Of a stretch of DNA of 64,000 nucleotides, positions 48,368-60,947 are shown piece by piece. The stretch spans positions 11,036,001 to 11,100,000 of the forward strand of contig NC_053049.1 of the NCBI RefSeq assembly GCF_003473485.1. Direction: 5' to 3'. The notes under the pieces were generated by a model, which saw only the letters and a program-made list of their open reading frames with translations, had not been told where the DNA came from and searched no databases. The DNA comes from Medicago truncatula (taxonomy: Eukaryota > Streptophyta > Magnoliopsida > Fabales > Fabaceae). Each line of letters starts with the position of its first letter. Within the stretch, counting starts at the first letter, position 1. Both the position numbers and the translations under genes were made by a program.

Positions 48368-48670
48368 TAGTATTTGTTCCTAGCGAAAAAGTGTTGCATT
48401 CTAATTGTTTTTGGCTTGTCTCACTTGAGTGTTGGAACACATGCAGATACACAACTCTCCTTCGGTGAAGAAGGACTTGTGGCGGACTCACGGAGGATCC
48501 ATGACAGATTCCTCCCTCTTCGCAACAATTCCCAATTCTCATATCATCTTTTTTAGGTTCGAAAGGATCATAGTTATATCTAAAAAATACAATTTTATTA
48601 GATAGTGTCATACAAAAGATCTACACCACTAATTATGATGCATTCTTTAAATTTAATGTCCAAAAATTAT
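48368..48670 (+). repeat. Diverged duplicate of the STE24 3' end
   Basis: 48368-48420 matches 45035-45087, the last STE24 intron (shared CATTCTAATTGTTTTTGG). 48589-48635 matches 45422-45468 (shared ACAATTTTATTAGATAGT), and 48640-48668 matches 45545-45573 (shared ATTCTTTAAATTTA). The last STE24 exon is absent from the copy and is replaced by about 160 bp of unrelated sequence. The block is in the same orientation, about 3.2-3.3 kb downstream. Confidence 0.8.
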
Positions 48671-48835
48671 GATGCATCTGTCTTTAGTTATTTACTAATT
48701 ATTTTCATCATAAAGATATTTTTAAATGTCCTTTAAGTACAACTTAATTATTAAAATGTTGCAATAACATTTATATGATGAGGTATAGATTTGAGCCTTC
48801 CATTCTCCATTTTCAATATTTACTATAATCTTTAG

Positions 48836-49076
48836 GGTGTGTTTGGATTGAGGGTTTAGAAGAGGAAGGGAGGGGGGTTTACTTTTCTTTTTTAAATAAC
48901 GGACTATATATCATGTTTTTCTAAAATAAATTATGTGTGATTGAATAATTATATGATCGTTTATCATGTTAATATGTTAATTTTTTAAAAAAACATTTCA
49001 TAATATTCATAATTTAAAATTGAAAAGTAAATCTTCTCCTCCCTTCTCCTCCTAAACCCTCCATCTAAAGACACAC
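48836..49076. mobile_element. MITE, about 240 bp
   Basis: The left arm GTGTGTTTGGATTGAGGGTT, then TAGAAGAGGAAGGGAGG, is matched on the right when reversed: GTGTGTCTTTAGATGGAGGG, then TTTAGGAGGAGAAGGGAGG. The arms exceed 40 bp. The target duplication is unclear. Confidence 0.7.
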
Positions 49077-50652
49077 TTATAATGTTTCTTTTCAAGTTGC
49101 AGTAGTTAAAGTTAATTGATAAATAAATTGTTCTCCATTATTCCAACATATCAAGGTCAAGAGTTAAAGATGTATAAGAGAAAGTAATAAAAAGAACTAA
49201 AGAACATCTTTGAGTGTAGGATTCAGCAATCATACTCTTTAAAAAAGATAAAAAAATGTCATAAGATAAGTAATAAAGAAAATGTCTTTCTTTTTTGGTC
49301 GTATATCATGATGTCTTTGTCATAAAGAGCTCTCCACTAGCAGCGTATTTTATTCTCTTATACATTTTGTATCTTAATAAAAATTTCACAATAAGTTTTC
49401 TACGACTTTTTCAACATAAATTAGTTATTGCTTTTTTTTTTACAAAATAAATTAATTATTGTTAAATGGTGGTCGAAACTTAATATATATAATACCTATA
49501 TTTTCTTTGTTCTTAAATCTTAACTATAAGATCATTTAAAAAATAAATTCTCTATCCTTAAATATAAATTCCTCTACGAATTTCTAGACGCGTTTACTAT
49601 TCTTATTTTAAAATATTCTCCTTATTAATATTATCAAATTTATCTTAAAATATAAAAAAGTAATAATATTGAATAATCAGTAAGGTTGCCACTTTTTACT
49701 CTAGCTCTCAAGTTTAGTATTTGATACAATTCGTCAATTTGGTTTAACTAGTTTCCAAAAAAAAAAAATGGTTTAACTAGTTTGAATTCAGGATAAAAGA
49801 GATGCAGATTATAATTTATACTTAAACAAAGTTATTATTTAATTTAACAACTAACTATCAACAAAAAATAAATGTTTCATGTAAATATTATTTTACTGGA
49901 TAATCGTCTAAGAACAAACCCATTATCCTTCCAAAATTCTACATCAATACCATGTTTAGATATCCTAAGATATGTAAGATGCGATTTCATGCCAAGCCGT
50001 ACAAATTTCTTTCCAACTACCTAAAGAGAATTGTCTTAAAGTTTCATTTTTGGCATTGGTAGGTAACCACAACCACAATTTATCCCATATATAATTTTCA
50101 AAATTATTTATTTGTTTTGATTATAAAATAGTACAGTACATATACATAAAAAAAAGTGTTAACAAAGTGAATTAGGCTAACCAGTGTCATTAACTTACTA
50201 AATTAATTTGTTAAGGAAAACAAAAGTAATAAATTTAACAATTTTTAAATTTTAAAAAAAGTAAATCTATCCCTTTTCATCATTTCCCATTATAATATTT
50301 ACTATTTCTGCCTTACATAAAGAACTCTTTAACATTCCTCCTTCATATAGGATCATAACTAGATTACACATAAGCTTAATGTGTAGCCAATTTGGGAAGG
50401 TGATGAATGATATGATGATCATAATCTATAAAAAAAAAAAAAACAGAGAAGATAGATCCGGATCCACTGTACTATCACACTATTATACCACTATAATTTG
50501 GTGACATTTACCAAATTTGTGCCACCCTATAGTATAATTCATCTATCCACCACCACCCAACTTTCTATTTTCCTTTTCGTATTTCTTTTTTCTTTTCCAT
50601 ATTAAGAAATAAGAAAAACAGACACAAACTTAGGTTACTAAATCCTACCTTA
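49077..50652. other. Upstream region of the receptor-like kinase gene
   Basis: AT-rich with no supported gene. The last few hundred bases should contain the kinase promoter; no unambiguous TATA position could be fixed. Confidence 0.4.
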
Positions 50653-50681
50653 ACACACACACACACACTCTCTCTCTCTCC
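50653..50681 (+). repeat. Microsatellite (AC)8(TC)6 in kinase leader
   Basis: A compound dinucleotide repeat about 150 bp before the kinase start codon, probably within the transcribed leader. CT-rich leaders are common in plants. Confidence 0.9.
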
Positions 50682-50827
50682 ATTCTCATTCAAACAAAAA
50701 CTCCATCTTCCACTCACTCAAATTCTCTTTCCACACCAAATCCAATGCCACCAATTTCCTAAACCTCATCGAAAAACAAACACAAACAACAACATTAACA
50801 ACTACGAGAAAAAACATCATCATCGTC

Positions 50828-53800
50828 ATGTCAGTATACGATGCAGCATTCATCGACACACAACTATCCAAAAAAACATCAATCTTCGGTCTCCGTCTCT
50901 GGGTTGTCATCGGAATCCTCGTCGGTTCTCTTATCGTCTTAACTCTCTTCCTTCTCTCTCTATGTCTCACCTCCCACCGCCGCCGCAAAAACCACCATAA
51001 ACCAACCAAGCTCACCCACTTCACTCCCGTAGTCTCCAAGGAAATCCAAGAGATCATCCACGCGCCACCGTTACCAGAGATCCACGTCGACACAGTGAAG
51101 CTTGAGCTCCGACGTGTTTCCACCAGTGGAGAGAGTAAGGGAGGTGGTAGTGTGTGTGAAACTGCGTCTTCTATTGGAAGTGTTGGACCGGAAGTTTCGC
51201 ATCTTGGGTGGGGGAGATGGTATACGCTAAGAGAACTTGAAGCTGCTACTAATGGTTTGTGTGAAGATAATGTTATTGGTGAAGGTGGTTATGGAATTGT
51301 TTATAGTGGTGTTCTTGTTGATGGTACCAAGATTGCTGTTAAGAATCTTTTGAATAACAAGTATGTTTATGTTACTCTTACCTTAATTTATGTTAATGTG
51401 TTTTTTTTGTGATCTATTGTTGTTTCATTCTGTTGTTTGGTCTATCTCAATTTGTGTAGAAATATTTGGTAATCTATCTCAATTTATGTTGCGTAGTTTC
51501 CACCGACTTTGTCGATGACTAACTATCGGGGAACTTCACTTGTCACTTTTAATGAAGTATCCACTCCCAACTACGTTTTTTCCATCTATAAGGCTTGAAT
51601 TTGAAAAGCTGTTGAAGGAATCTGAGTCTAGTTTTGCTCGGACAAATGTAATGTTTGTGTTTGGTAATAGTTTAATGATTGTTTAGTGTTTTCTTAATGT
51701 GGTTACCAAAGAGTAAAAGATTCATGGTCTCTCTTATATATGTAGAAATTTGATCTTTTGAATTGGAGAAAGGATTGAGGCACATTTTTTTCTTTTTGTA
51801 TTATTTTTATTTGATTTGGGAGAATCACAAGTTTATAGCTAAGATTCATGGTCTCTCTTCTGTTTTACTCTTGCTATGGTTTTATACTTTTTAACCATTT
51901 TGTGTGAGACTGTGAGTTATCCTTGTCTTGTATTGTTTGGAGATGCATGTTATGTAAAGTGATTCACTTGTGTGAAGAAAAGAATTGTTTTTCTCCTTAA
52001 GTCCTTGTTTTCTTGCAACTGAATTAACAATGTTGTTACTTTTCAAGGATTTAGTAATATCATACATTGTTTTGATTTTCATTATTTTATTACTTACTGT
52101 TACTTTACTAGTACCTAGTTAATGAAAGTTGTTTGTTCTTGTATTTGTCTTTCTCTAACAAGTTGACATTTTGTGTTTAACTCATTTTCAGAGGCCAAGC
52201 TGAGAGAGAATTTAAAGTTGAGGTAGAAGTAATTGGTCGTGTTCGGCACAAGAATCTTGTTAGGTTGCTCGGATATTGTGTTGAAGGCGCATACAGGTGT
52301 TTTTCATTATTATTTTTTTCAAATTTAAAATTGTTGAATTTTAAACATAGAAGCTAAAATGTTGTTTAGCTTGAATAGATTTATGATTTGAATTGTGGAT
52401 TCATATTACAGGATGCTTGTGTATGAGTTTGTTGATAATGGCAATCTAGACCAGTGGCTGCATGGAGATGTTGGACCTGTAAGCCCTATGACATGGGATA
52501 TCCGGATGAACATTTTATTGGGCACAGCAAAAGGGTAATACGTTCATGATTGAATATGCATACATTGCTATCTATACGGATATATAAAAGGGATGCTAAA
52601 TTTTGGTGTAACCCTTTTTCAGTTTTTCTTCCATTTTTAAATTATTTTATTATTAATCAAATTGATGCTTGAAATGTTTTGTTCAGTGATTTTTGTGTAT
52701 CTTTTCAGATTGGCTTATCTTCATGAGGGTCTTGAACCAAAAGTCGTCCACCGAGATGTGAAATCAAGCAACATACTCATTGATCGTCAATGGAACTCTA
52801 AGGTTTCTGATTTCGGTCTTGCTAAGCTTCTGCATTCTGACCACAGCTATGTCACGACTCGAGTGATGGGGACATTTGGGTTAGTATGATTTGACAAAGC
52901 ATATCTCTGTTACCAGTTACAATTACTTTCGTTTCATGTAAGAACGCAATGTGTTGCTAGTTGAGGTCTATTGACATTGTCTCTATCCCTTTCTCTTTCT
53001 GCAGTTATGTTGCACCCGAGTATGCCTGCACTGGAATGCTGACCGAGAGGAGTGACGTATATAGCTTTGGGATACTTATCATGGAACTAATCACCGGAAG
53101 AAGTCCTGTCGATTATAGCAGACCGCAGGGAGAGGTAACGACAGTTTTGAGATCATTCGTTCTACACTCGCATATGCAGTTTTCTCGCTTTTCTCCTTAC
53201 TGTTGTGGTTTGAATTATTTCAGGTAAATTTAGTTGAGTGGTTAAAAAATATGGTTGGGAGTCGAAGAGCCGAGGAAGTAGTTGATCCTAAGATTTCAGA
53301 GAAGCCGTCTTCAAAGGCTCTTAAACGTTCCCTATTGGTTGCTCTTCGATGTGTTGATCCCGATTCCTTAAAGAGGCCTAAAATGGGACATGTGATCCAC
53401 ATGCTTGAGGCTGACGACCTCTTATTTCGCGAGGTATGTTTCTTTTCCTTCTCAAACTAAAAAATGTACTTTAATGAACTGAAAACAGGTATATTTGTTT
53501 TAACTTTTTGACGAGACAAAATTGATTCTAGAGGTATATAATTGATTTTGACATGTTTGGATGTTCTCGAATGGAGTTGATTTTTCCTCCAGAGTTGATT
53601 CTAACTTGAAGCTAAAATTTGGAGGTTTTACCTCCATAATTGTTTCTTAGCCATAAATTTATTGCTCAGCCTACTTTTACATACATGAATGTATCCTGAC
53701 ATAAGTTATTTTACTTCAACTCACTTTTAGTTAAAATCAATTTTAAGGAATCAATTAACTCATAATCAATTTTTGTCACACAGAGTTTAACACATCATTT

Positions 53801-54034
53801 TTCAAACCGGAAAGTTCAACATTGCTGTAATGTAATACTTATAACTTGATTCTTTCTCCTTCCTGTATGCAGGATCGAAGGATCGTCGGAGAATCTTCTC
53901 ATTCCAATCGCGATTATCAACGAGAGCATAAGGGTTCGAGTTTAGGTAAAAATCGGATAGGTGGAGAGATCACTGATCAAAGTGAAGATGATAGTAGTAG
54001 TAGAAGTCACCATCAGCCAACTAAGTTGAGATGA
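50828..54034 (+). CDS. Membrane-anchored Ser/Thr kinase, At4g01330/At1g01540-like (RLCK-V type)
   Basis: Seven exons in consistent phase: 50828-51360, 52192-52296, 52412-52534, 52709-52879, 53005-53134, 53224-53433, 53873-54034, encoding 477 residues, about the length of its Arabidopsis counterparts. Residues 24-47 are one hydrophobic membrane span after a short N-terminus with no signal peptide; a basic HRRRK follows, giving an outside-in anchor without an ectodomain. The kinase domain has GEGGYGIVY (151-159), the VAIK-type Lys172, HRDVKSSN with Asp270, DFG 288-290 and APE 314-316. All catalytic residues are present, so it should be active as an RD kinase. The Ser/basic C-terminal tail (residues 425-477) resembles that of its relatives. 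Pathway and ligand are not known from sequence. The start is the first ATG after the leader. Confidence 0.95.
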
Positions 54035-55768
54035 TAGTATATATAGTCTGATAATTGAGATAGCAATCTGTATTATTTTTGTTCCTAATAGTTTTCCAAT
54101 ATTTATTTCTACCTTAATGAGGGAACAAGTTATCATTTTTTCTTCCTCATTTGTTATTCATTTATAATTTTGTATACTCTATTATTCATTATCATAAAAA
54201 TTATAATTATTTGTCTCTATGTTTACAAGTCAAGATAGGATAAGCTTTACATAAAACTAGTACCTTTCATAATGTGCAATATATATATATGATCAATTCC
54301 TTTTTCTCTGCTGTAATTTGTTTTTGGTATTGCATATCTTGGTCCCATTTGAAAATGGATTGAAGTACTTGGCACTTTATGTGGCTAATTGGTTGGTGGC
54401 CCTTTTATATGCTACTCCAGCTATGTTGATGGAATCAATTTCATTGTATTATAATTATTGCTAACTTTATATTTTCATTAGCTCATTATTGCCAACTTTG
54501 TTGTTTGGATGCATGTTAGAAATGGACCTGCTGGCCGGCTAATCATGATCAAATTTATCAGAAATTTCTTGTCATTATGCTTAGGTTTCCCAAATGAAAA
54601 TGCAAGCAATGTTTTTGCTTGTGAGTAAAAAAAATCATTCTTCAAGAATGCTAATAGTAGTTACTAATAACAATTTCGTATAGTTCGGTTCAAGAAGGTA
54701 TAATTCAGTGACCGTAAATGTAGTTCGGATTCGAAAACACGGAACTCGTGCACTGAACCTTTAAATCAATTCGGTTTGGGAAGAATCATTAACGGTTTGG
54801 TTCAATTTTACCGAAGTGATGGTTCTAACTTTCACTATATTGTGGTGAACATGAGTGATTTAATTCATCTAGACTTTTTTTATTCTAAAAATATGCATGT
54901 GAAAAAAGCAAAAATCTGGTCATAGATTTATGTTTCACTATATATCAACATCAAACATGCCAGGACATACTTTGTCCTTTTAAAACAAGCTAACCGGCAC
55001 TGATAGTTGGCTAATTGTGAATGTAGCATTGGGACACATTTGTTTTACTACATCTTACTTCATTAATCAATGGTTGGTTGGTCGGTTTGTTAAGATTTGA
55101 TTGTGCTCCTCTTCACTGCCATTCATATGTAAAAGAAATTACTAGTACTATGCACTTTGGACCCTGACATTGACTTGGTCAGTAGCAAGAAAGCTTTGTC
55201 AAAATAAGATTAAATTTTTTATAATTTCTGACATTTTATCTTGTGTGGACCCTCTTTGGATAAACTAATGTTCCCATTTTTCTAACATTGTCATTTTTAT
55301 AACCTTCCAAGGATTAAATGGGCGTTGGAAATTTGAAACCAGAATCTCAAGTCTCAACGGTTCCAGTCCCCAAAATCTCTATTGAATTAAGTAGAATTAT
55401 TTAGAGATAAGCATATTTTGCATTGAATTTTTTAATCCACAAAATCGCTCTCTTGAAAAAATAATTGTTTACACACTTAAAAATCACAAACTATGGGCAT
55501 TAGCCAATAAAATGTTAAATATTTAAATAAATCTTGAAAAAAAATACTTATCATGCAACATCATACTATTTTTTTAGTAGATGTAACATCATACTTATTT
55601 CTTGCAAAATATGAAAACTACTTGTTCCATTTGAAAGTAATTATGGTTTATGATTTTTTATACGATAAATGTAAAGGCCAATTTGTTGCAAATTTTTTCC
55701 TTAAAAAATATATATTTTTTTAAATATTATAGTGGTATACTCAAGTCTAATATTAACTTCGATTCAAC
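54035..55768. other. Kinase 3' UTR and intergenic
   Basis: The first few hundred bases are the likely 3' UTR. From 54690 to 54830 the words TAGTTCGGTTCAAG, GTTCGGATTCG and AACGGTTTGGTTC form another degenerate GGTT/AACC-type repeat. No gene. Confidence 0.4.
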
Positions 55769-55896
55769 TTTTTTTTGTAGTGGTCGGGGTTTGAACTCCG
55801 GATCTTGCAACTTTTTTTTTGTAAGTGGTCGGGGTTTGAACTTCGGACCTTACATATTTTATGCATTGTCCAATCAACTGAGTTAAGCTCACGGGA
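55769..55896 (-). mobile_element. tRNA-derived SINE with duplicated B box
   Basis: On the minus strand an A box (GCTTAACTCAGTTGATTGG) is followed by a B box (AAGTTCAAACCCCGACCAC), a short tail, and then a second near-copy of the B-box block (GAGTTCAAACCCCGACCAC) about 43 bp on. The internal duplication suggests slippage or a dimer. Confidence 0.7.
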
Positions 55897-57140
55897 ACAA
55901 GCCGTTTGTGTCTTTTTTTAACATTTCCTGTCTCTACCATGTACTATGATAGTTTTGTTGGTAAAAAACAAAAATAGACAAGATTCATAAATAAAATAGA
56001 TAATGAATTTCTTATAAATGACTTAATTGTTTTTGTCAAAAAAGTGTATTGATAGTTTGTTTAGTAGAAAACCAATTATTGATGAATTTTACTCTGTAAA
56101 GTGTTGTCGAGTTCAACTTTTTTAAATAGTTATTGTCAAATTGTTTTGTGTTTACTTAATTTACATTTTTACTATCCATAGATCATTGTGATTTTTTTCT
56201 TGTTAGTAAATTTAATATATTAATTTTAAAATTTATTTCTTTATATTTAGACACCACCACGTAAATTTTATGCTAGCTTAGTTATTATTTAGTGTAATTT
56301 TGTTACAACTCAATATTCAAACACAATTTGTCAGCATTTTTTTTTCTTGGATCTTTCGTTGAAAAGTCAGCTCTTGTTTAAAATATGGATCATGGGTTGG
56401 AGAATCGTGCAATGATCATGTGACTATCTTAATGCCTTTTTAATGTTGGGACTTGTTAACGAATGTTTTTGGGGTATTCTTTAAGCATTTTAAAATGAGA
56501 AATCATTCCATAAAAAAGTTAAATATTTCAATTTTCAATACAATGATTACAAAAAAATTCAAAAAATACATTTTAAAGGTCTTAAAAAATATTTCGGAGA
56601 CACTCATTAACATTTTCTTATAATGGTTGCCTCCTAGACCAACGAGGTACATTGTGTTCTACCTAGTTTGTTCAAGTGTGAGATTCTTAACTTCTAGGAA
56701 ATTTAATCAAGGAAAAGGATTCCTTAAAAAAATCAAGGAAAAAGATTTGAAAAGTTCCGGGATGATTTCAATTTTTTTGATAAGACGGTCGATGTTGAGC
56801 AAATGTGGTATAATACAAAAAAAATTATGAAAATGGTTCTTTTCGTAAGATCTTAAACCACTCTTATACTTTTCATAAGTGAATGGTCGAACCCGTAATG
56901 TATTTGAGTCAACTGGTTGGTTTGGACGTTTTACTTAAAAAGTTTTTTTTTTCTTTGACATATATTCTCTTTTTTTAGTGTTAATTCTCCAGTTTTTAGG
57001 TAAAATTAGACCTAGAAGTATGAAATATGATCATGAGATAAGTAAAATTTGATCCTAGAGAAAGCTCAATCACTTGATTGCATATTCTTCTCTTTTTTTT
57101 TTTTTCAATTTAATGGACACTTTCAACTACTTCTCATACT
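55897..57140. other. Intergenic with a SINE fragment
   Basis: AT-rich. At 56881-56930 the minus strand reads CAACCAGTTGACTCAAATAC then GGGTTCGACCATTC, an A/B box pair of a truncated tRNA-derived SINE. No gene is supported. Confidence 0.5.
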
Positions 57141-57229
57141 CTTATAATCTTTTGTCAAGCTATTAGAAATTTAACTTTTTAATAATCTTATAATCTTTTG
57201 TCAAGCTATTAGAAATTTAACTTTTTAAT
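57141..57229. repeat. Tandem duplication, 46-bp period
   Basis: CTTATAATCTTTTGTCAAGC continuing TATTAGAAATTTAACTTTTT occurs at 57141 and again at 57187 with no visible difference. A recent duplication. Confidence 0.92.
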
Positions 57230-58300
57230 AAGTAAAGAATTTAAAGTTTGAATCTAATTCCTACATACTGCAACATCTCTATTGACAGAATTATGATGTG
57301 GGACTATAATCTTTTAATTTTAAAGGATAAATTTGAATAAAATAATTAGCATACATTAAAGTTTTTTAAAGATCTTAACTTAATGATTCACCTATTATAT
57401 TATCACAGTATAGAGAAACAATGGTTAAGTTAAAAACTTTTCTACCCCACTTTTGAATTTTTATAAGGAGATCACCAATACACGTGGAATGTAAATAGTC
57501 TTATATTAAAAGACAAATAAAAAATAAACTTATAAGTATGGATTGTATTTATTCAAAAGAATAAATACCGTTTAAAATTGATCACTTGCTTATGTTATAA
57601 ACATGCCTAATATAATAATGAAGTAAATTTAAGATGATTAAACAATAAAATATCAGACTCTCAGACATCTGTTGATCTATGTTGCGAGAGTTATGTTCAA
57701 TTAGTGTAAAGGCATCAATACTTGTAAAGAAATATCATAATTTCAAAATAATGGCTGTCAAACCTGCGTATGCATAATTTCTCATGTTATATAATCATCA
57801 CTTTTATTCTTGGTGTGCCATAATATAAAGTTCGGTCACGAGATAAGTATAGCTTAATCAAGAATTGTTCCATCCATAAATCGAACTAAACACATACATG
57901 TAGCTAACCTTGTCCATTTACTGTTGTCAATTTACTGTAATATTTAAGAACATGCATTGAGAGCTGCCACTGCAGCAACATAATCAATTCAAATAAAACT
58001 AAATTTCTCCTTCGGTTTCGTAGTATTTTGCTTTTGAACAGTCTAGCTACATTTTTACTTCTATTTTAAGTTACATTTTGCCACCAACAGAAAGAGAAAA
58101 AACTGGAATTGCAATTTTCTAGTATATAAACTGCTCTTTACAATAATGAAATTGAACAAATAGCAGAAGAGCAAAATGGAATTGGAATTGCTCGGTTTAA
58201 ATATATACATGCTTGCATTTGCAAGTATTGTTGAATGATCAATGGAAAAAAATAAATTGATTCGTGGTGGAAGCAAAAGAGGAATCCACTTTGTCATGAC
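57230..58300. other. Intergenic, 3' side of the ZFWD gene
   Basis: AT-rich. The right part should be the 3' UTR of the minus-strand ZFWD gene. Nothing else is recognised. Confidence 0.45.
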
Positions 58301-60947
58301 TCAAGAGGATGCCACAACCTTGTATTCTTCCAACCATTTCCAGACTGTCAGCAAACCAGTTCTTTCTCCAGTGAAGAAGAGACCGCCTGGGGCTATATCA
58401 ACTAATCCAACTTCTTCCTTTGCAAACAGTCTACCCCTCTCTGCAAATCTGTAGATTTTAAATGTATAAACTTGTTCAGAGCCAGTTCAAGATTACATTT
58501 CAAGTTTACATAACAACATGATGGTGTTGGTAGCAAATTTACTTACGATGGCAGTTCGTAGAGGTGAACTGAATTATCTCCGGCTGAGCAGAATATTATA
58601 GGCTTATTTTCTGGATCAGTCATCCCAGAGAGTGTAACAACACCCTGTAATAATCAGAATAAAAAACATGAACAACCTCCTACCAATTTAATCACTACAA
58701 ACAAAAAACAACCAAATGATGTTCAACATAATATAAAAAACTTCAACCTATGCACAAATGCTATATATACAAGCTAAGTAACTTACATTTTCCACATTGT
58801 GTGAATATGCCACTTCCAAAGTCCCTGCTTCGTTTTGAAACCAGACCTTGATGGTGCAGTCAGATGAACCGGATAACAAGAACTTGTCCCAACAAATAAG
58901 GGAAGTGACTGCATCTGTATGTGCATTGAGTGTCATTGTACACTCAAATGTGTCAAGGTCCCAAATCTGGATTAAACAATAAGAAATAACTCAGAAAAAC
59001 ATATAAAAAAACAACAAGCAAGTGCAGAGCTAACATAAAAGAACAAAAGACCACCAAAGATTCATAGATTAGAGTCCGTATTCCCAAACAATAGAAATAC
59101 CTTAATGGTTTGATCCTTGGATCCTGAATACAACATCTTGGAGCCCCCAACAGCTAGGCAAACAACAGATTTAGTGTGGCCACATAGTGATGCAACCAGT
59201 TTAAAAGGGGAATTGGCTTCGGAGCTGCCTCTCCATGCAGAAATTACACCATCCTGTGATTTAAATAAAAATTTGACATTAACTGATAGATAACAGAAAT
59301 ATCTATTTTCAAAAGTAGGAGAACAAAATATACTATACAACTAGTGGTAACTACTCCCTCCGTCCTAAAATATAAGCAAAAAAATCTCATTTTCTTTGTC
59401 TCAAAATATAAGCAAAAAAGACCAACTTTTATGCTATTATTATGTTTTTTCAAATAAATCATATTTTCCAATGTAAAATTAAATGCAAGTTGCATTCAAT
59501 TTGTTCTCCTTTTTGTTTTCTCCATAATTTTTAACCAATGAGAATTATTTTTACATCTTTACATGAAACTTATTCCAAGGAGAACACAAAAAATTATACC
59601 TCAAATCACTAAGTGTTAGTTTTCTTAATAAGTGTGAATTAGTGTTTTTTGCTTATAAATTAGAACGGAGGGAGTAGAGAATAAAAAATCTTATTTATCT
59701 AGATAACAACCATAAAGCAATGTGTGGGTAGTTACCTCTGCTCCAGCTAAGAGTGTATGAGTATCCTTAGCAACAATCATAGCATGGACTTGTCCCTTAG
59801 GTCCATCAAGAGTAAAAGGTGCAGCAATTGAAATATGCCATGCCTTCAAAAATACCACAGTGACAAAATCAGCTTACAAAATATGGTCATATATAATTGA
59901 TAAGAACACACAATGAAACAAAACAGTGATTGTAGTAAGAAAAGCCTACCTTGACAATGTCCTTCATACCAACAAAAATCCATGGGCCCTCACTGATCAA
60001 ACAGGTAACTTCAGCGCCCAGATTCGTCACATCAACACATTGACCAGTACGGCAGTCCCATGTCCGAAGTGTCCCATCCGTGCTGCCAGAATAAAGTTTG
60101 TCTGATCCATCCGGAATTGTCATTCCAGTGATAAGCTGTTCAAAAATATTTTAATTAAACTACTTCAAATATCAACACAGAAAGGAAGCCTAGTTTCAAA
60201 CATTTCTCAAAAACATAAGGTGGTTATTAGTATTATTATAAAGTCTAGTACCTTCTTGTGTCCCTCAAGCTTTGCTATTGAGGAAAACCCATCACCATAA
60301 AACCATGAATGTAAATTCTGGCACTGATCACCATGAACACAACTGTCATTCACCCAGTATTTGCAGATACTCAGTGAAGGCTTCTGAGAAACTTCATCTA
60401 CTTCTGTCCCATCTCTGTTCAAGACTGGTTCAGTATTATGTTTGGGAAGGGAAGCCTCAGCAACTTCTGTACTTGCTTTGTCATCTCCAGTCTTTCTATT
60501 CAAGATAGTCTTTGTATTATGTTTGGAAAGGGAAGCCTCAACGACTTGAGTCGTGTCTTTGTTATCTCCAATCTTTCTATTCAAGACTGTATTCGCATTA
60601 GGTTTGGGAAGGGGCTTCTCATACACATACGATGCAGCCTTCGTGTTATGTTTGGGAAGGGGCTTCTCATACACATACGACGAATGGTGCTTCTTTGCAG
60701 CATTATAATATCCAGTATCAGCTCTGCAAGAAGACGGGTATGATGTCGTTTCACCTTGTGAAGGGTAATGCCGCTTCCTTGCAGCATTATGATATCCAGC
60801 GTTGGCAGCATTGCAGGAAGCAGTCGATGGTGCTACACTATGAAGAAACCTACAAGGATTTCTGTTGCATTTCCCAGCGAGCCAATAAAAACATGTTTTC
60901 CCGATGACTTGTTCAGTTCTACTACTCCTTGCCACTTTCACATCCAT
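58301..60947 (-). CDS. ZFWD: CCCH zinc-finger and WD40-repeat protein
   Basis: Seven exons on the minus strand in consistent phase: 60947-60252, 60135-59950, 59843-59736, 59253-59101, 58966-58787, 58644-58547, 58448-58301, giving 522 residues. The first CCCH finger is C19-x7-C27-x4-C32-x3-H36; the second is C195-x7-C203-x5-C209-x3-H213, followed by WFYGDGFSSIAKLEGHKK. WD40 repeats start there (LYSGSTDGTLRTWDCRTGQC, MLYSGSKDQTIKVWD-type, FLLSGSSDCTIKVW) and form one propeller to the C-terminus. This is the plant ZFWD family, probably RNA-binding; precise roles are poorly known. Arabidopsis ZFWD1 is near 430 residues. The extra length lies between the two fingers (residues 40-190), where SYVYEKPLPK and SKHNTKTILNRKTGD-type units repeat. 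The start is the ATG giving MDVKVARSSRTEQ. Confidence 0.93.
59354..59674. mobile_element. Stowaway MITE, 321 bp, in ZFWD intron 3
   Basis: The ends are CTCCCTCCGTCCTAAAATAT on the left and, reversed, CTCCCTCCGTTCTAATTTAT on the right, with TA on each side (59352-53 and 59675-76). These are the hallmark ends and target site of Stowaway (Tc1/mariner) elements. There is no coding sequence. Confidence 0.93.
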
